Assembly: GCF_011752565.1 (NCBI RefSeq)
Contig: NZ_VWXK01000006.1
Coordinates: 124,001 to 188,000, forward strand
Direction of reading: 5' to 3'
DNA: 64,000 bases
Source of the DNA: Pantoea sp. Ap-967
GTDB lineage: Bacteria; Pseudomonadota; Gammaproteobacteria; Pseudomonadales; Pseudomonadaceae
Numbering within the stretch: the first letter of the stretch is position 1; the number at the start of each line of letters is the position of its first letter. The position numbers were made by a program, and so were the translations under genes. Under the pieces are notes generated by a model. The model was not told where the DNA came from, did not search any database, and was given only the letters and a program-made list of their open reading frames with translations. Positions 10,690 through 23,674 of the stretch are shown here, one piece after another.

Positions 10690-10993
10690 CAATAACTTTT
10701 GAACATGGCGCCAGGCCAGGCGCCACGCCCGTTCTGGCACGGCGGGCGGTAATCGAAAAAACGCCTATTTTCTAGTCGACCAAGGGCTTGTTTTTTTCTT
10801 GGGAGTTGGCGTAGAGTCAGTGCACTGTGTTTGCGTGGGTCGCAACAGTTCGTGACCTGGGCCAGTAGCCGCAATTTGCTACAACCCGTTTGGCGTCTCT
10901 TACTTTCCTGCAACCCAGCCCGGTAAACTTTCGCGTACTGATTAATGCGAAAGTAACTGTCATCAAAATTTAAGCTTCATAGGAAATAAGACA
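10690..10993 (+). promoter_or_regulatory. Leader region of the cold-shock gene
   Basis: No gene is visible here. A possible promoter is TTGTTT with TAGAGT 18 bases downstream (near 10790-10820). That would give a leader of more than 150 bases, as is usual for cold-shock genes. Near its end ACTTTCGC (10927-10934) can pair with GCGAAAGT (10947-10954). GGAAATAAG precedes the csp start. Confidence 0.35.
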
Positions 10994-11206
10994 ATGGCTG
11001 AGCGTCAGAACGGTACCGTCAAGTGGTTCAATGACGAGAAAGGTTACGGTTTCATCACCCCAGAAAGCGGTCCGGATCTGTTCGTGCACTTCCGTGCCAT
11101 CGAAGGCAACGGCTTCAAGAGCCTGAAAGAAGGCCAGAAGGTCACCTTCGAAGCAGTCCAAGGCCAGAAAGGCATGCAGGCTGACAAGGTTCAGGTCGCC
11201 GGCTAA
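10994..11206 (+). CDS. CspA-family cold-shock protein
   Basis: A 70-residue single-stranded nucleic-acid-binding protein with one cold-shock domain. RNP1 is KGYGFITP (residues 17-24) and RNP2 is DLFVHFRAI, with Arg where CspA has Ser after VHF. The Glu-Gly-Asn segment ([13 protein letters not shown]) is typical of the Pseudomonas members. It probably acts as an RNA chaperone. It stands alone, with a long leader upstream and a strong terminator directly after it, so it is a monocistronic unit. Which of the several Pseudomonas csp paralogues it is cannot be decided from sequence alone. Confidence 0.95.
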   Translation: MAERQNGTVKWFNDEKGYGFITPESGPDLFVHFRAIEGNGFKSLKEGQKVTFEAVQGQKGMQADKVQVAG

Positions 11207-11225
11207 GCCGCCCCCGACTTCGAAG

Positions 11226-11258
11226 AAAAGCCCCTGCCATGTGCAGGGGCTTTTTTTT
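11226..11258 (+). terminator. Rho-independent terminator of csp
   Basis: GCCCCTGC and GCAGGGGC pair around a 5-base loop, flanked by AAAA and a run of eight T. A textbook intrinsic terminator. Confidence 0.95.
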
Positions 11259-11298
11259 GCCCGTAGAATACCGGCTTCGCTAACTGGAGCCGTTTCGC

Positions 11299-11787
11299 AT
11301 GTCCAAGCCCCTGCTCTCCCCCCAGGGTGATTTCCCACCGGTCGGCCTGGGCCGACGCCTGGCGGCGATGTTCTATGACTGCCTGTTGTGCACTGCATTG
11401 CTGATCGTCACCGCCGGGGCCTACAAGATGATCCAGATGGCGATCATTGGCGAGGCGCGCATGCGCGAACTGACCGAGGCCGGTGCACTGGACGGCGACC
11501 CGCTGCTGTCGACGGTGCTGCTGTTTGCCTTGTTTGGTTTTTTTGCCAAGTTCTGGACCCATGGCGGCCAGACCCTGGGCATGCAGGTGTGGGGCGTGCG
11601 GGTGCAGAATGCCGACGGCAGCGCGATCAGCCTGTGGCAGGCGCTGCTGCGCTTCGTGGTGTCGATCGCATCGCTGCTATGCCTGGGGCTGGGTTTCTTC
11701 TGGTCGCTGGTCGACAAGCGCAAGCGCGGGTGGCATGACATCTATTCGGAAACCCAACTGGTGCGGGTGCCGAAACAGAAGAAGTGA
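11299..11787 (+). CDS. RDD-family inner-membrane protein
   Basis: A 162-residue integral membrane protein of the RDD family, whose biochemical role is mostly unknown. The first conserved Arg and Asp are in GLGRRLAAMFYDCLL (residues 16-30). Three to four hydrophobic helices follow (about 25-43, 70-85, 115-137), with the second conserved Asp in LVDKRKRGWHDIYSETQLV. The charged C-terminus ends in PKQKK. It lies alone between the csp terminator and a REP element, convergent with lptG. Confidence 0.88.
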   Translation: MSKPLLSPQGDFPPVGLGRRLAAMFYDCLLCTALLIVTAGAYKMIQMAIIGEARMRELTEAGALDGDPLLSTVLLFALFGFFAKFWTHGGQTLGMQVWGVRVQNADGSAISLWQALLRFVVSIASLLCLGLGFFWSLVDKRKRGWHDIYSETQLVRVPKQKK

Positions 11788-11819
11788 AGGGGTTGGTCGT
11801 GGTTTGCCTGTGTGGCCGT

Positions 11820-11875
11820 ATCGCGAGCTGCGCTCGCTCCTACCGGGCCTGGTAGGAGCGAGCGCAGCTCGCGAT
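11820..11875. repeat. Perfect REP palindrome between convergent genes
   Basis: Two 25-base arms (starting ATCGCGAGCTGCGCTCGCTC and its exact complement) surround a 6-base loop GGGCCT. It separates the RDD gene and lptG, which are convergent, and could block read-through in both directions. Confidence 0.9.
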
Positions 11876-11890
11876 GCTAGGCCCGGGCCA

Positions 11891-12944
11891 TCAACCGGCG
11901 CGGCGTAGCAGCCACAAACCGGCCACGGCGCAAATGCCTGCCGGAATCACCACCGCCAGCAGCGGCGGGAAGCCGAACACCTGGCTCGAAGGGCCGAGCA
12001 GGTCCTGGCCAATACGGAACACGAAGCCCACCAGCACACCGGTGAACACGCGCTGGCCCAGGGTGACCGAACGCAGCGGGCCGAAGATGAACGAGATGGC
12101 CATCAGCACCAGCGCCGCGGTCACCATCGGCTGCAGCACCTTGGTCCAGAACGCCAGCCAGTAACGGGCGTTGTTCAGGCCCTGGTCGGACAGGTAGTGG
12201 ATGTAGTCCCACAGCCCTGTGATCGACAGCGACTCAGGGGCCATGATCACTGTGTTGAGCAGCTGCGGCGTCAGGGAAACATCCCAGCGCTCGGACGGCG
12301 CCTTCACCACCTCGGTGTGGTCACCGCGGAAGAAGGTGGTGCTGACATCGCTGAGCATCCAGTGGTCGTCGTTGTACTGGGCACGGCGGGCGAAGCTGGA
12401 GGTGAGGATCTTGCGCTCGTTGTCGAAGCGGTAGCGGGTCACACCCAGCAGCAGCCCGCTTGGCTGCACGGCGTTGATGTGCACGAATTCCTCGCCCTGG
12501 CGGTGCCACATGCCACGCTTGGAGCTCTGCGCCTCGCCACCACCCTGGGCCAGGGAGCGGTCGGCCTGGGCCTTGTTCTCGGTCACCGGGGCCACATACT
12601 CGCCCACCAGCAGGCCGACCAGCATCAGCACCAGCATCGGCTTCATCACCGCCCAGACGATGCGGCCGATGGAAACCCCCGCGGCGCGCATGATGGTCAG
12701 TTCGCTGCTGCTGGCCAGGCTGCCCAGGCCGATCAGGCAGCCGATCAGTGCCGCCATCGGCAACATTTCATACACCCGGCGCGGTGCGGTCAGCAGCACG
12801 AAGCTGCTGGCGTCCATCAGGGTGTAGGTGTCGCTCAGGTCGCCCATCTCGTCGATGAAGGCGAACAGCGACGCTAGGCCCAGAATGATGCCCAGCACGG
12901 CCAGGATGGCCACCAGCACGCTCATGCCGATGTAGCGGTCGAGC

Positions 12945-12952
<8 letters not shown>
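11891..12952 (-). CDS. lptG: LPS export permease LptG
   Basis: An inner-membrane subunit of the LptB2FG ABC exporter that extracts LPS from the inner membrane and pushes it along the LptC-LptA bridge. The 353-residue product starts MAKLDRYIGMSVLVAILAVL with the first transmembrane helix. Three hydrophobic helices lie N-terminal and three C-terminal, around a periplasmic beta-jellyroll domain (about residues 130-260). Its start overlaps the end of lptF by 8 bases, so the two are translationally coupled. LptA, LptB and LptC are encoded at 35513-37325. Confidence 0.96.
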
Positions 12953-15844
<2,892 letters not shown>

Positions 15845-15894
15845 TGCGCTGAAACCGGTGGCGCCCCTGGCGCCGCCGGTTGGCCGAACCCACC

Positions 15895-16326
15895 ATGAGT
15901 AAAGTCGATTTCTATATCCTGCCCACCGACTCGTTGTCGGCGCGGCTGGATTTCGCCTGCAAGCTGTGCGAGAAGGCCTGGCGCCTTGGCCACCAGGTCT
16001 ACCTGCATTGCCAGGATGCCGAGCAGCGCAGCGAGCTGGACGCGCGCCTGTGGCGCTTCAAGGGCGAAGCCTTCGTGCCCCACGACCTTGCCGAGCTGCA
16101 CGCCGACGCCCAAGTGGCGCTTGGCCTGGCGGCCGACGGTGCCGGCGAGCACCGCGACCTGCTGATCAACCTGGGCGCCGATGTGCCGGGGTTCGTCGGC
16201 CAGTTCCAGCGGGTGGCCGAGATCGTGGTCGAGGAGCCGGGCATCCGCCAATCGGCCCGCGAGCGGTTCCGTTTCTACCGTGAACAGGGCTATGCTCTGC
16301 AAGATCACCGCTTACAGCGACTTTGA
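15895..16326 (+). CDS. holC: DNA polymerase III subunit chi
   Basis: The 143-residue chi subunit, which links the clamp-loader complex to SSB on the lagging strand. It starts MSKVDFYILPTDSLSARLDFACKL and keeps the Rossmann-like core with NLGADVPGFVGQF, typical of HolC. It lies between pepA and valS as in many gammaproteobacteria and overlaps by a few bases the first possible codons of the next gene. Confidence 0.94.
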   Translation: MSKVDFYILPTDSLSARLDFACKLCEKAWRLGHQVYLHCQDAEQRSELDARLWRFKGEAFVPHDLAELHADAQVALGLAADGAGEHRDLLINLGADVPGFVGQFQRVAEIVVEEPGIRQSARERFRFYREQGYALQDHRLQRL

Positions 16327-16331
16327 AGACG

Positions 16332-16700
16332 ATGGACAAGCCCTCCCCCCTTCCCGATTCCGCCCATCTGCTCGACGACCTCGAGTCGATTCGCCAGCTA
16401 CTGGGCGACGCCGACCTGCAGCCGCCGTTGCTGACCGAAACGGTCGAGCAGATTCCCCTGCTGCTGGATGTTCCGCCGGGCAACGCGCCGCTGCCGGCTG
16501 CGCCCGAGCCGGAAGCGGCCCCCGAGGACGACCCGCAAACCCGCCGCCAGGACACCCTGCTGCACCTGGAAAGCGAACTGCGCGCCGCTGCGCAGATGAT
16601 CATGCAGGACGTGATCAACGACTTCACCCCGCACATCGAGAACGAAATCAAGCGCCGCCTGGATGCGCGGATCGAGCGGTTGATCAAGCGTTCCGAGTAA
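16332..16700 (+). CDS. Conserved hypothetical protein between holC and valS
   Basis: A 122-residue cytoplasmic protein that I know only as a conserved Pseudomonas hypothetical. The first half is Pro/Glu-rich and probably disordered (PEPEAAPEDDPQTRRQ near residue 60). The second half is a charged amphipathic helix (LLHLESELRAAAQMIMQDVI, then FTPHIENEIKRRLDARIERL) that could form a coiled coil or an interaction module. I use the ATG at 16332; a TTG at 16323 overlapping the holC stop is the alternative. Its conserved position suggests a role with DNA polymerase III, but no motif supports a function. Confidence 0.8.
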   Translation: MDKPSPLPDSAHLLDDLESIRQLLGDADLQPPLLTETVEQIPLLLDVPPGNAPLPAAPEPEAAPEDDPQTRRQDTLLHLESELRAAAQMIMQDVINDFTPHIENEIKRRLDARIERLIKRSE

Positions 16701-16704
16701 CACC

Positions 16705-16810
16705 CAGGGGCGCTTTGCGCCCCATTCGCGGCACGAGGCCGCTCCTGCAGGCACCGCCATGCCCTTGTAGGAGCGGCCTTGTGCCGCGAATGGGCTGCAA
16801 AGCAGCCCCA
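16705..16810. repeat. REP pair (GGAGCGGCCTTGTGCCGCG family) before valS
   Basis: TTCGCGGCACGAGGCCGCTC and TTGTAGGAGCGGCCTTGTGC form inverted arms, flanked by GGGGCGC/GCGCCCC and GGGCTGC/GCAGCCC hairpins. This is a second REP subtype, also found at 19746-19870. Confidence 0.85.
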
Positions 16811-16886
16811 GCGGCTGTCGCCTCAACCCCCCAGCTTGGTTATACTTCCCGGCTTTCCCGAATAAATGCACAGGGTCCCGCCGCGC

Positions 16887-19733
16887 ATGGATAAGACCTA
16901 CCAGCCGCACGCTATCGAAACTTCCTGGTACAACACCTGGGAGTCCGAAAACTATTTCGCTCCACAAGGTGCAGGTGAGTCCTACACCATCATGATCCCG
17001 CCACCGAACGTGACGGGCAGCCTGCACATGGGCCACGGCTTCAACAACGCGATCATGGACGCCCTGATCCGTTTCCGCCGCATGCAAGGCCGCGACACCC
17101 TGTGGCAGCCAGGCACCGACCACGCCGGTATCGCCACCCAGATGCTGGTCGAGCGCCAGCTCGAAGCCAAGGGCCAGAACCGCCACGACCTGGGCCGTGA
17201 CAAGTTCCTGGAAAAAGTCTGGGAGTGGAAGGATCAGTCCGGTGGCAACATCAGCCGCCAGATCCGCCGCCTGGGCTCCTCGGTAGACTGGAGCCGCGAA
17301 CGCTTCACCATGGACGACGGCCTGTCCGAGGCCGTCAAGGAAGCGTTCGTGCGCCTGCACGAAGACGGCCTGATCTACCGCGGCAAGCGCCTGGTCAACT
17401 GGGACACCAAGCTGCACACGGCCATCTCCGACCTCGAAGTGGAAAACCACGACGAGAAGGGCCACCTGTGGAACCTGCGCTACCCGCTGGCCGACGGCGC
17501 CAAGACCGCCGAAGGCAAGGACCACCTGGTGGTCGCCACCACCCGTCCGGAAACCCTGCTCGGTGACGCCGCCGTCGCCGTCAACCCAACCGACGAGCGC
17601 TACCAGGCGCTGATCGGCAAGTTCGTCGAGTTGCCGCTGGTTGGCCGTCGCATTCCGATCATCGCCGACGACTACTGCGACCCTGAGTTCGGCACCGGCT
17701 GCGTGAAGATCACCCCGGCCCACGACTTCAACGACTACGAAGTCGGCAAGCGCCACAACCTGCCGCTGCTCAACATCTTCGACAAGAACGCCCTGGTGCT
17801 GTCCGCCGCCCAGGCCTTCAACCTCGACGGCAGCGTCAACGAGCAGTTCGACACCACCCTGCCCGCCCAGTACGCCGGCCTCGACCGCTTCGTGGCGCGT
17901 AAGCAGATCGTCGCCGACCTGGACGCCCAGGGCCTGCTGGTCAGCATCGACGACCATGCCCTGAAAGTGCCGAAGGGCGACCGTTCGGGCACGGTCATCG
18001 AGCCGTGGCTGACCGACCAGTGGTACGTTTCCACCAAGCCGCTGGCCGAGCCTGCCATCGCCGCCGTGGAAGACGGCCGTATCCAGTTCGTGCCCAAGCA
18101 GTACGAGAACATGTACTTCTCCTGGATGCGCGACATCCAGGACTGGTGCATCAGCCGCCAGCTGTGGTGGGGCCACCGCATCCCGGCCTGGTACGACGAG
18201 GCCGGCCAGGTCTATGTCGGGCGCAACGAGCAAGAAGTGCGCGCCAAGCACAACCTGGGCAGCGACGTGACCCTGCGCCAGGACGACGACGTGCTCGACA
18301 CCTGGTTCAGCTCGGGCCTGTGGACCTTCTCCACCCTGGGCTGGCCGGAACAAACCGAGTTCCTCAAGAAGTTCCACTCCACCGACGTACTGGTGACCGG
18401 CTTCGACATCATCTTCTTCTGGGTTGCGCGCATGATCATGCTGACCATGCACCTGATCAAGAACGAGGACGGCACCCCGCAAGTGCCGTTCAAGACCGTG
18501 TACGTGCACGGCCTGGTGCGCGACGGCCAGGGCCAGAAGATGTCCAAGTCCAAGGGCAACGTGCTCGACCCGCTGGACATCGTCGACGGCATCACCCTCG
18601 ACGCCCTGCTGGAAAAACGCACCAGCGGCATGATGCAGCCCAAGCTTGCCGAGAAGATCGCCAAGCAGACCAAGGCCGAGTTCCCGGAAGGTATCGCCAG
18701 CTACGGCACCGACGCCCTGCGCTTCACTTTCTGCTCGCTGGCCTCCACCGGCCGCGACATCAAGTTCGACATGGGCCGCGTCGAAGGCTACCGCAACTTC
18801 TGCAACAAGATCTGGAACGCCGCCCGTTACGTGCTGGACAAGGGCGAGGACTGCGGCCAGAACGGCGAAGCCTACGAGCTGTCGCTGGCTGACCGCTGGA
18901 TCATCTCGCAGCTGCAGCGCACCGAAGCCGAAGTGACCCGCCAGCTTGAGCAGTTCCGCTTCGACCTGGCCAGCCAGGCGCTGTACGAGTTCATCTGGAA
19001 CCAATACTGCGACTGGTACCTGGAGCTGTCCAAGCCGGTACTGTGGGACGAGAACGCCCCGGTCGAACGTGCCCGCGGCACCCGCCGTACCCTGGTGCGC
19101 GTGCTGGAAGTTGCCCTGCGCCTGGCGCACCCGTTCATGCCATTCATCACCGAGGAAATCTGGCAGCGCATCGCGCCGCTGGCCGGTATCGAAGGCAAGA
19201 CCATCATGCTGCAGCCATGGCCAGTGGCCAATGAAAGCCGCATCGATGCCGCTGCCGAAGGTGACATCGAGTGGCTCAAGGAGCTGATGGTCGGCCTGCG
19301 CAACATCCGCGCCGAAATGAACATCGGCCCAGGCAAGCCGCTGCCGCTGTTCCTGAAGAACGCCAACGCCGACGACCAGCGCCGCCTGCAGGAAAACGAG
19401 GCACTGCTGAAGAAACTGGCCAAGGTCGAGTCGTTCACCGTGCTGGGCGACGCCGACGAAGCGCCGCTGTCGGCCACTGCCCTGGTCGGTGACCTGCAGG
19501 TGCTGGTACCGATGGCCGGGCTGATCGACAAGGATGCCGAGCTTGCGCGCCTGAACAAGGAAATCCAGCGTCTGCAGGGTGAGGTTCAGCGTGTCGGCGG
19601 CAAGCTGTCCAACGCCGCCTTCGTCGACAAGGCACCGCCTGCGGTGATCGAGAAGGAACGCGCCAAGCTGGCCGAGTCGGAACAGGCCCTGGCCAACTTC
19701 ACCGAGCAGCATGCGCGGATTGCAGCGCTGTAA
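16887..19733 (+). CDS. valS: Valyl-tRNA synthetase
   Basis: Charges tRNA-Val; a class I synthetase with an editing domain. The product is 948 residues. The HIGH-type motif is HMGH at residues 47-50 and KMSKS is at 551-555. The CP1 editing domain lies between (about 190-340, with [17 protein letters not shown]). A C-terminal anticodon-binding domain and a coiled-coil tail (about 880-945, rich in Lys and Glu) follow. I use the ATG at 16887, which gives the conserved start [11 protein letters not shown]; the frame opens 21 bases earlier. Confidence 0.97.
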   Translation: MDKTYQPHAIETSWYNTWESENYFAPQGAGESYTIMIPPPNVTGSLHMGHGFNNAIMDALIRFRRMQGRDTLWQPGTDHAGIATQMLVERQLEAKGQNRHDLGRDKFLEKVWEWKDQSGGNISRQIRRLGSSVDWSRERFTMDDGLSEAVKEAFVRLHEDGLIYRGKRLVNWDTKLHTAISDLEVENHDEKGHLWNLRYPLADGAKTAEGKDHLVVATTRPETLLGDAAVAVNPTDERYQALIGKFVELPLVGRRIPIIADDYCDPEFGTGCVKITPAHDFNDYEVGKRHNLPLLNIFDKNALVLSAAQAFNLDGSVNEQFDTTLPAQYAGLDRFVARKQIVADLDAQGLLVSIDDHALKVPKGDRSGTVIEPWLTDQWYVSTKPLAEPAIAAVEDGRIQFVPKQYENMYFSWMRDIQDWCISRQLWWGHRIPAWYDEAGQVYVGRNEQEVRAKHNLGSDVTLRQDDDVLDTWFSSGLWTFSTLGWPEQTEFLKKFHSTDVLVTGFDIIFFWVARMIMLTMHLIKNEDGTPQVPFKTVYVHGLVRDGQGQKMSKSKGNVLDPLDIVDGITLDALLEKRTSGMMQPKLAEKIAKQTKAEFPEGIASYGTDALRFTFCSLASTGRDIKFDMGRVEGYRNFCNKIWNAARYVLDKGEDCGQNGEAYELSLADRWIISQLQRTEAEVTRQLEQFRFDLASQALYEFIWNQYCDWYLELSKPVLWDENAPVERARGTRRTLVRVLEVALRLAHPFMPFITEEIWQRIAPLAGIEGKTIMLQPWPVANESRIDAAAEGDIEWLKELMVGLRNIRAEMNIGPGKPLPLFLKNANADDQRRLQENEALLKKLAKVESFTVLGDADEAPLSATALVGDLQVLVPMAGLIDKDAELARLNKEIQRLQGEVQRVGGKLSNAAFVDKAPPAVIEKERAKLAESEQALANFTEQHARIAAL

Positions 19734-19745
19734 TCATTAAGACCG

Positions 19746-19870
19746 ATGGGGCCGCGGCGCGGCCCTTTCGCGGCACAAGGCCGCTCCTACAGGGACGGCG
19801 CCGGTAGATCAGGCGCCGCTATCCTGTAGGAGCGGCCTTGTGCCGCGAAGGGGCTGCACAGCAGCCCCTC
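19746..19870. repeat. REP pair (GGAGCGGCCTTGTGCCGCG family) before rlmF
   Basis: TTCGCGGCACAAGGCCGCTC and TGTAGGAGCGGCCTTGTGCC are the inverted arms, with outer GGGGCCGC and GGGGCTG segments. Same subtype as at 16705. Confidence 0.85.
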
Positions 19871-19893
19871 GGCCTGCAACACCGGACCTCACC

Positions 19894-20844
19894 ATGACCA
19901 CCAAACCCACCCTGCACCCGCGCAACCGCCACCAGGGCCGCTACGACTTCCCCAGCCTGATCAAGGCCCACCCTGACCTGGCCCGCTTCACCATTACCAA
20001 CCCCCACGGCAAACCCAGCATCGACTTCGCCAACCCCGAAGCCGTGCGCGTGTTCAACCGTGCCCTGCTCAAGGCCCAATACGGCATCCAGCACTGGGAC
20101 ATCCCCGCCGACTACCTGTGCCCACCGATTCCCGGCCGCGCCGACTACCTGCACGTCGCCGCCGACCTGCTGGCCGAGGACAACGCCGGCGAGATCCCCA
20201 AGGGCGCCCAGGTGCGCGCACTGGACATCGGCGTGGGCGCCAACTGCATCTACCCGCTGCTGGGCCATAGCGACTACCGCTGGCGCTTCCTGGGCTCGGA
20301 CATCGACCCGGTGGCCCTGGCCTCGGCCAAGGCCATCGTCCAAGCCAACGGCCTGGGCAAGGCCATCGCCCTGCGCCAGCAAGCCAACCGCAAGCATATC
20401 CTTGGCGGCCTGCTGCACGAGGATGAACGCTTCGACCTCACCTTGTGCAACCCGCCCTTCCACGCCTCGCGCGAAGAGGCCACCCGGGGCAGCCAGCGCA
20501 AGTGGAAGAACCTTGGCAAGCAAGACCCCAAGCGCAAGCTGCCCGTGCTGAACTTTGGCGGGCAGAACAATGAGCTGTGGTGCGAAGGTGGCGAGATTCG
20601 CTTCGTCAGCCAACTGGTCGAGGAAAGCGCGCAGTTCGCCCGGCAAGTGCTGTGGTTCACCAGCCTGGTGTCCAAGGCCAGCAACCTGCCCGGCATCGAG
20701 GCGGCGCTGAAGAAAGCCGGCGCCCAGGCCGTGCGTATCGTCGAGATGGGCCAGGGGCAAAAGCAAAGCCGCATGGTTGCCTGGAGCTTCGCGGATACCG
20801 AGGCACGCCAGGCCTGGCACCTGCTGCGTAAATCGCAGGCATGA
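19894..20844 (+). CDS. rlmF: 23S rRNA (adenine-1618-N6)-methyltransferase
   Basis: A SAM-dependent methyltransferase that modifies A1618 of 23S rRNA. It is 316 residues, starting [20 protein letters not shown], with motif I in [17 protein letters not shown] (about 110-126) and the N6-adenine motif LCNPPFHAS (about 187). I use the ATG at 19894, after the REP element; the frame is open through the REP but has no conserved sequence there. It converges on hupN with a shared terminator. Confidence 0.94.
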   Translation: MTTKPTLHPRNRHQGRYDFPSLIKAHPDLARFTITNPHGKPSIDFANPEAVRVFNRALLKAQYGIQHWDIPADYLCPPIPGRADYLHVAADLLAEDNAGEIPKGAQVRALDIGVGANCIYPLLGHSDYRWRFLGSDIDPVALASAKAIVQANGLGKAIALRQQANRKHILGGLLHEDERFDLTLCNPPFHASREEATRGSQRKWKNLGKQDPKRKLPVLNFGGQNNELWCEGGEIRFVSQLVEESAQFARQVLWFTSLVSKASNLPGIEAALKKAGAQAVRIVEMGQGQKQSRMVAWSFADTEARQAWHLLRKSQA

Positions 20845-20845
20845 A

Positions 20846-20878
20846 AAAACCGCGCCCGGGCAAGCCGGGCGCGGTTTT
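20846..20878. terminator. Bidirectional terminator between rlmF and hupN
   Basis: AAAACCGCGCCCGG and CCGGGCGCGGTTTT form a perfect 14-base inverted repeat with a 5-base loop. It serves both converging genes. Confidence 0.93.
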
Positions 20879-20895
20879 GGTCAACGCATCAACAA

Positions 20896-21177
20896 TTACT
20901 TGTTGATGGAATCGTTCAGCACTTTGGCAGGAACGAACTTGACGACTTTCTTGGCAGCGATTTCGATGGCAGCGCCAGTCGAAGGGTTGCGGCCGGTACG
21001 GGCAGGACGCTCGGAGACTTTCAGCTTGCCGATGCCTGGCAGGGTGATTTCAGCGCCGTTTTCCAGTTGGTCGGCTACGATCTGGCCCAGTTGCTCCAGG
21101 GCAGCGCGAGCGGTGGTTTTTGGCGCGTCGATCGATTCGGCGATGTCGGCAATCAGTTGGTCTTTGGTCAATGCCAT
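20896..21177 (-). CDS. hupN: HU-family DNA-binding protein
   Basis: A 93-residue nucleoid protein of the HU/IHF family, starting MALTKDQLIADIAESIDAPK. The DNA-clasping arm is GKLKVSERPARTGRNPSTGA with the conserved RNP-type tip, and the end KVLNDSINK is HU-like. It bends and compacts DNA as a dimer. AAGGAACACC precedes the start. P. putida has three HU genes (hupA, hupB, hupN); the position beside ndpA fits hupN, which I recall rather than prove. Confidence 0.9.
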   Translation of the reverse strand: MALTKDQLIADIAESIDAPKTTARAALEQLGQIVADQLENGAEITLPGIGKLKVSERPARTGRNPSTGAAIEIAAKKVVKFVPAKVLNDSINK

Positions 21178-21583
21178 GGTGGTGTTCCTTCCCTATCAAA
21201 TTCAGGTAGTTATGCAGCGTGCTACGACGTTATCGGGCCAGCCCCTGAATTCTGGAGGGCCGCGCCAATCGCGCATGTAGATACGCAAATTGGCGTTTGG
21301 TTCGACACGGCATGAGCGCGCTGCCAGCAATGCGCCACACGGGGGGCGCAAGACCGCGCAAAGCTACCACAGGAATGGATAAATATCCGCTACCGGCTTC
21401 GATTTAGTGCAGGTTTTTCGGGGGTTTCAGCCGAAAAGCCACAAATTTGAACAAAAAACGAACAACCGGCATTTCCGCCAACATCCGGCCACTGCACCCC
21501 CTGTGGTCTGGGGTAAACTGAACGACTTTTGCAGCGCGGCACAACCCGGCCGCCCCAGCCCGCTCAGACGCACCGAGAACTTC
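21178..21583. other. Divergent hupN-ndpA control region, no gene
   Basis: About 400 bases between two divergently transcribed nucleoid-protein genes. The plus frame is open from 21407 into ndpA but the sequence before 21584 is unlike the conserved protein. The middle is AT-richer (around 21420-21470, including GAACAAAAAACGAACAACC). I see no confident promoter, terminator or RNA. Confidence 0.6.
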
Positions 21584-22591
21584 ATGCCAATCCGTCATTG
21601 CATCGTCCACCTGATCGACAAGAAGCCCGATGGCAGCCCCGCTGTGCTGCATGCCCGTGACTCCGAGCTGGGCGCATCGGATGCCATCGAAAACCTGCTG
21701 GCCGACCTCAACGACAGCTACAACGCCAAGCAAGGCAAGGCCTGGGGGCTGTTCCACGGCGAGTCCGGCGCCTACCCGCTGAGCGGCTGGCTGAAGCAGT
21801 ACCTGGACGCCGAAAAAGACTTCACCGGGTTCAGCCGCCAAGCCGTCGAACACCTGCAGAAGCTGATGGAGGAGTCCAACCTCTCCACCGGCGGCCACAT
21901 CCTCTTCGCCCACTACCAGCAGGGCATGACCGAGTACCTGGCGATTGCCCTGCTGCACCACAGCGAAGGCGTGGCGGTAAACGCCGAGCTGGACGTGATG
22001 CCCTCGCGCCACCTCGACCTCGGCCAGTTGCACCTGGCAGCGCGCATCAACCTCTCGGAGTGGAAGAACAACCCGAACTCCAAGCAGTACATCTCGTTCA
22101 TCAAGGGCAAGAACGGCAAGAAGGTGTCGGACTACTTCCGCGACTTCATCGGCTGCCAGGAGGGCGTCGACGGCCCGGGTGAAACCCGTACCCTGCTCAA
22201 GGCCTTCAGTGATTTCGTCGAGAGCGAGGACCTGCCGGAAGAATCCGCCCGCGAGAAAACCCAGACCCTGGTCGAGTACGCCACCACCCAGACCAAGCTG
22301 GGTGAGCCGGTGACGCTCGAAGAGCTGTCCAGCCTGATCGACGAGGACCGCCCCAAGGCCTTCTATGACCACATCCGCAACAAGGACTACGGCCTGTCGC
22401 CGGAGATTCCTGCGGACAAACGCACGCTCAACCAGTTCCGCCGCTTCACCGGGCGCGCCGAAGGCCTGTCGATCAGCTTCGAAGCCCACCTGCTGGGCGA
22501 CAAGGTGGAATATGACGAAGCGGCTGGCACCTTGATCATCAAGGGCCTGCCGACCACCCTGGTGGATCAGCTCAAGCGCCGCAAAGACTGA
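21584..22591 (+). CDS. ndpA: Nucleoid-associated protein NdpA/YejK
   Basis: A 335-residue protein of the YejK (37-kDa nucleoid-associated) family. It starts [20 protein letters not shown], with the family pattern [21 protein letters not shown] soon after and [18 protein letters not shown] near residue 145. It associates with the chromosome; its exact function is unclear. The start is fixed by the conserved MPIRHCI N-terminus. It is divergent from hupN, another nucleoid protein gene. Confidence 0.92.
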   Translation: MPIRHCIVHLIDKKPDGSPAVLHARDSELGASDAIENLLADLNDSYNAKQGKAWGLFHGESGAYPLSGWLKQYLDAEKDFTGFSRQAVEHLQKLMEESNLSTGGHILFAHYQQGMTEYLAIALLHHSEGVAVNAELDVMPSRHLDLGQLHLAARINLSEWKNNPNSKQYISFIKGKNGKKVSDYFRDFIGCQEGVDGPGETRTLLKAFSDFVESEDLPEESAREKTQTLVEYATTQTKLGEPVTLEELSSLIDEDRPKAFYDHIRNKDYGLSPEIPADKRTLNQFRRFTGRAEGLSISFEAHLLGDKVEYDEAAGTLIIKGLPTTLVDQLKRRKD

Positions 22592-22620
22592 ATCGTAACT
22601 GTCTGATTTAAGGTAGATTT

Positions 22621-22709
22621 CTGTAGGAGCGGGCTTGCCCCGCGAAGCAGGCGACGCGGTACGTGGCACCGGCTTCGCCGGTGTTCGCGGGGCAAGCCCG
22701 CTCCTACAG
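22621..22709. repeat. REP pair between ndpA and the GIY-YIG gene
   Basis: CTGTAGGAGCGGGCTTGCCC and GGGCAAGCCCGCTCCTACAG are exact inverted arms around GGCACCGGCTTCGCCGGTG, in a convergent gene gap. Confidence 0.88.
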
Positions 22710-22747
22710 GGGCGCGCATGCGTGCAATGTTCCCTGCACGAGCGGCC

Positions 22748-23053
22748 CTAACCGCTACCCGCCAAGGCCCCATAGGAGGTCACCAGCGCCTCCTTGGCCG
22801 ACTTGCGCAACTTCTTCACCAGGCGCTCCTGGCGCAGCGCCTCGCCCTTGTCTGGCCACTGCTCCACATACACCAGCGCCTGCGCCGGGCTGGTCTTGAA
22901 GTAGCGGGCGCCCTGCCCTTTCTGATGGGCGATGAACCGACGTTGCGGGTCATCGCTGATGCCGCAGTACAGCGAGCCGTTGGCTGCGCGCACCAGGTAG
23001 ACGTACCAGGGCTTGCACACTGGGGTGGGGGCAGTTTCGTTGACCGTGTTCAT
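22748..23053 (-). CDS. GIY-YIG endonuclease-domain protein (YhbQ/UvrC N-terminal-like)
   Basis: A 101-residue single-domain protein. The GIY-YIG motif is [20 protein letters not shown] (residues 16-35), followed by the conserved Arg in [17 protein letters not shown] and the Glu in [16 protein letters not shown]. These residues fit the GIY-YIG nuclease fold (YhbQ-like), probably a structure-specific DNA endonuclease. The first 14 residues are a variable tail. It ends near a REP element and starts 18 bases after the end of the NTF2-like gene upstream on the same strand, so the two may be co-transcribed. Confidence 0.9.
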   Translation of the reverse strand: MNTVNETAPTPVCKPWYVYLVRAANGSLYCGISDDPQRRFIAHQKGQGARYFKTSPAQALVYVEQWPDKGEALRQERLVKKLRKSAKEALVTSYGALAGSG

Positions 23054-23071
23054 GGCCGACAGCTTAACCGC

Positions 23072-23542
23072 TCAGCTGGCCTGCTGGAACGCACGCAGCC
23101 CCTTGAAGGCCTGCTGGCGCACCTTGTTCTGCAACATCGGCGACCAGCCCAGCAATACCCCCGGCGCGCCCAGGGCCTGACGCGACCAGCGCCACAGGTC
23201 GAAGCTGTCGTCATGCTGGCAGATCAGGCCATCGCGGAACACGAAGCGGGCCTGGATATCGTTGACCACGGTGCGGCCAGTCTGGCTGAACAGGTAGGTA
23301 GCCACCCAGTGGGCAGCGCCACCGCGCTCATCGGCGCGAATGCTGTCGAAGGTCAACGAGAAATCCTTGGCGCGCGCGCAGAGCATGCGCCACATGTCGC
23401 CGGCATCGCGGCCGCGCAAGGTGCCGAACACCGGGTCGCTGAATGCGATATCGTCGCTGTAGCAGGCCACCATGGCCTCGGCATCCAGGCGCTGGAAGGC
23501 CTGGTAGAAGCGGGTGATCAGCTCACGGTTGGCGTCGCTCAT
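23072..23542 (-). CDS. NTF2/SnoaL-like protein
   Basis: A 156-residue protein with the SnoaL-like NTF2 fold: MSDANRELITRFYQAFQRLD, the acid-rich ACYSDDIAFSDPVFGTLRGR segment (residues 27-46), and a strand pattern ending in DGLICQHDDSFDLWRWSRQA. Such proteins are small-molecule-binding or isomerase-like, and no specific substrate can be assigned. The frame opens at 23578, but the Met at 23542 begins the conserved fold. It lies upstream of the GIY-YIG gene on the same strand. Confidence 0.85.
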   Translation of the reverse strand: MSDANRELITRFYQAFQRLDAEAMVACYSDDIAFSDPVFGTLRGRDAGDMWRMLCARAKDFSLTFDSIRADERGGAAHWVATYLFSQTGRTVVNDIQARFVFRDGLICQHDDSFDLWRWSRQALGAPGVLLGWSPMLQNKVRQQAFKGLRAFQQAS

Positions 23543-23623
23543 GGGGCAGGTCCGTTCCTGGCAAGTGGGAAGCTGCACGATAATCTGCCGCGTATGGATT
23601 AGCCAGTACCGGCCTCTTCGCTC

Positions 23624-23658
23624 CTGTAGGAGCGGGCTTGCCCCGCGAAAGGGCCGGC
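23624..23658. repeat. Single REP unit
   Basis: CTGTAGGAGCGGGCTTGCCC followed by CGCGAAAGGGCCGGC, between the MFS gene end and the NTF2-like gene start. Confidence 0.75.
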
Positions 23659-23674
23659 AAAACCACCCACAATG

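Noticed and set aside
16398..19712. A 1104-codon open frame antisense to valS
   Set aside because: Same artefact. The sense strand shows the HMGH and KMSKS motifs of ValS throughout.
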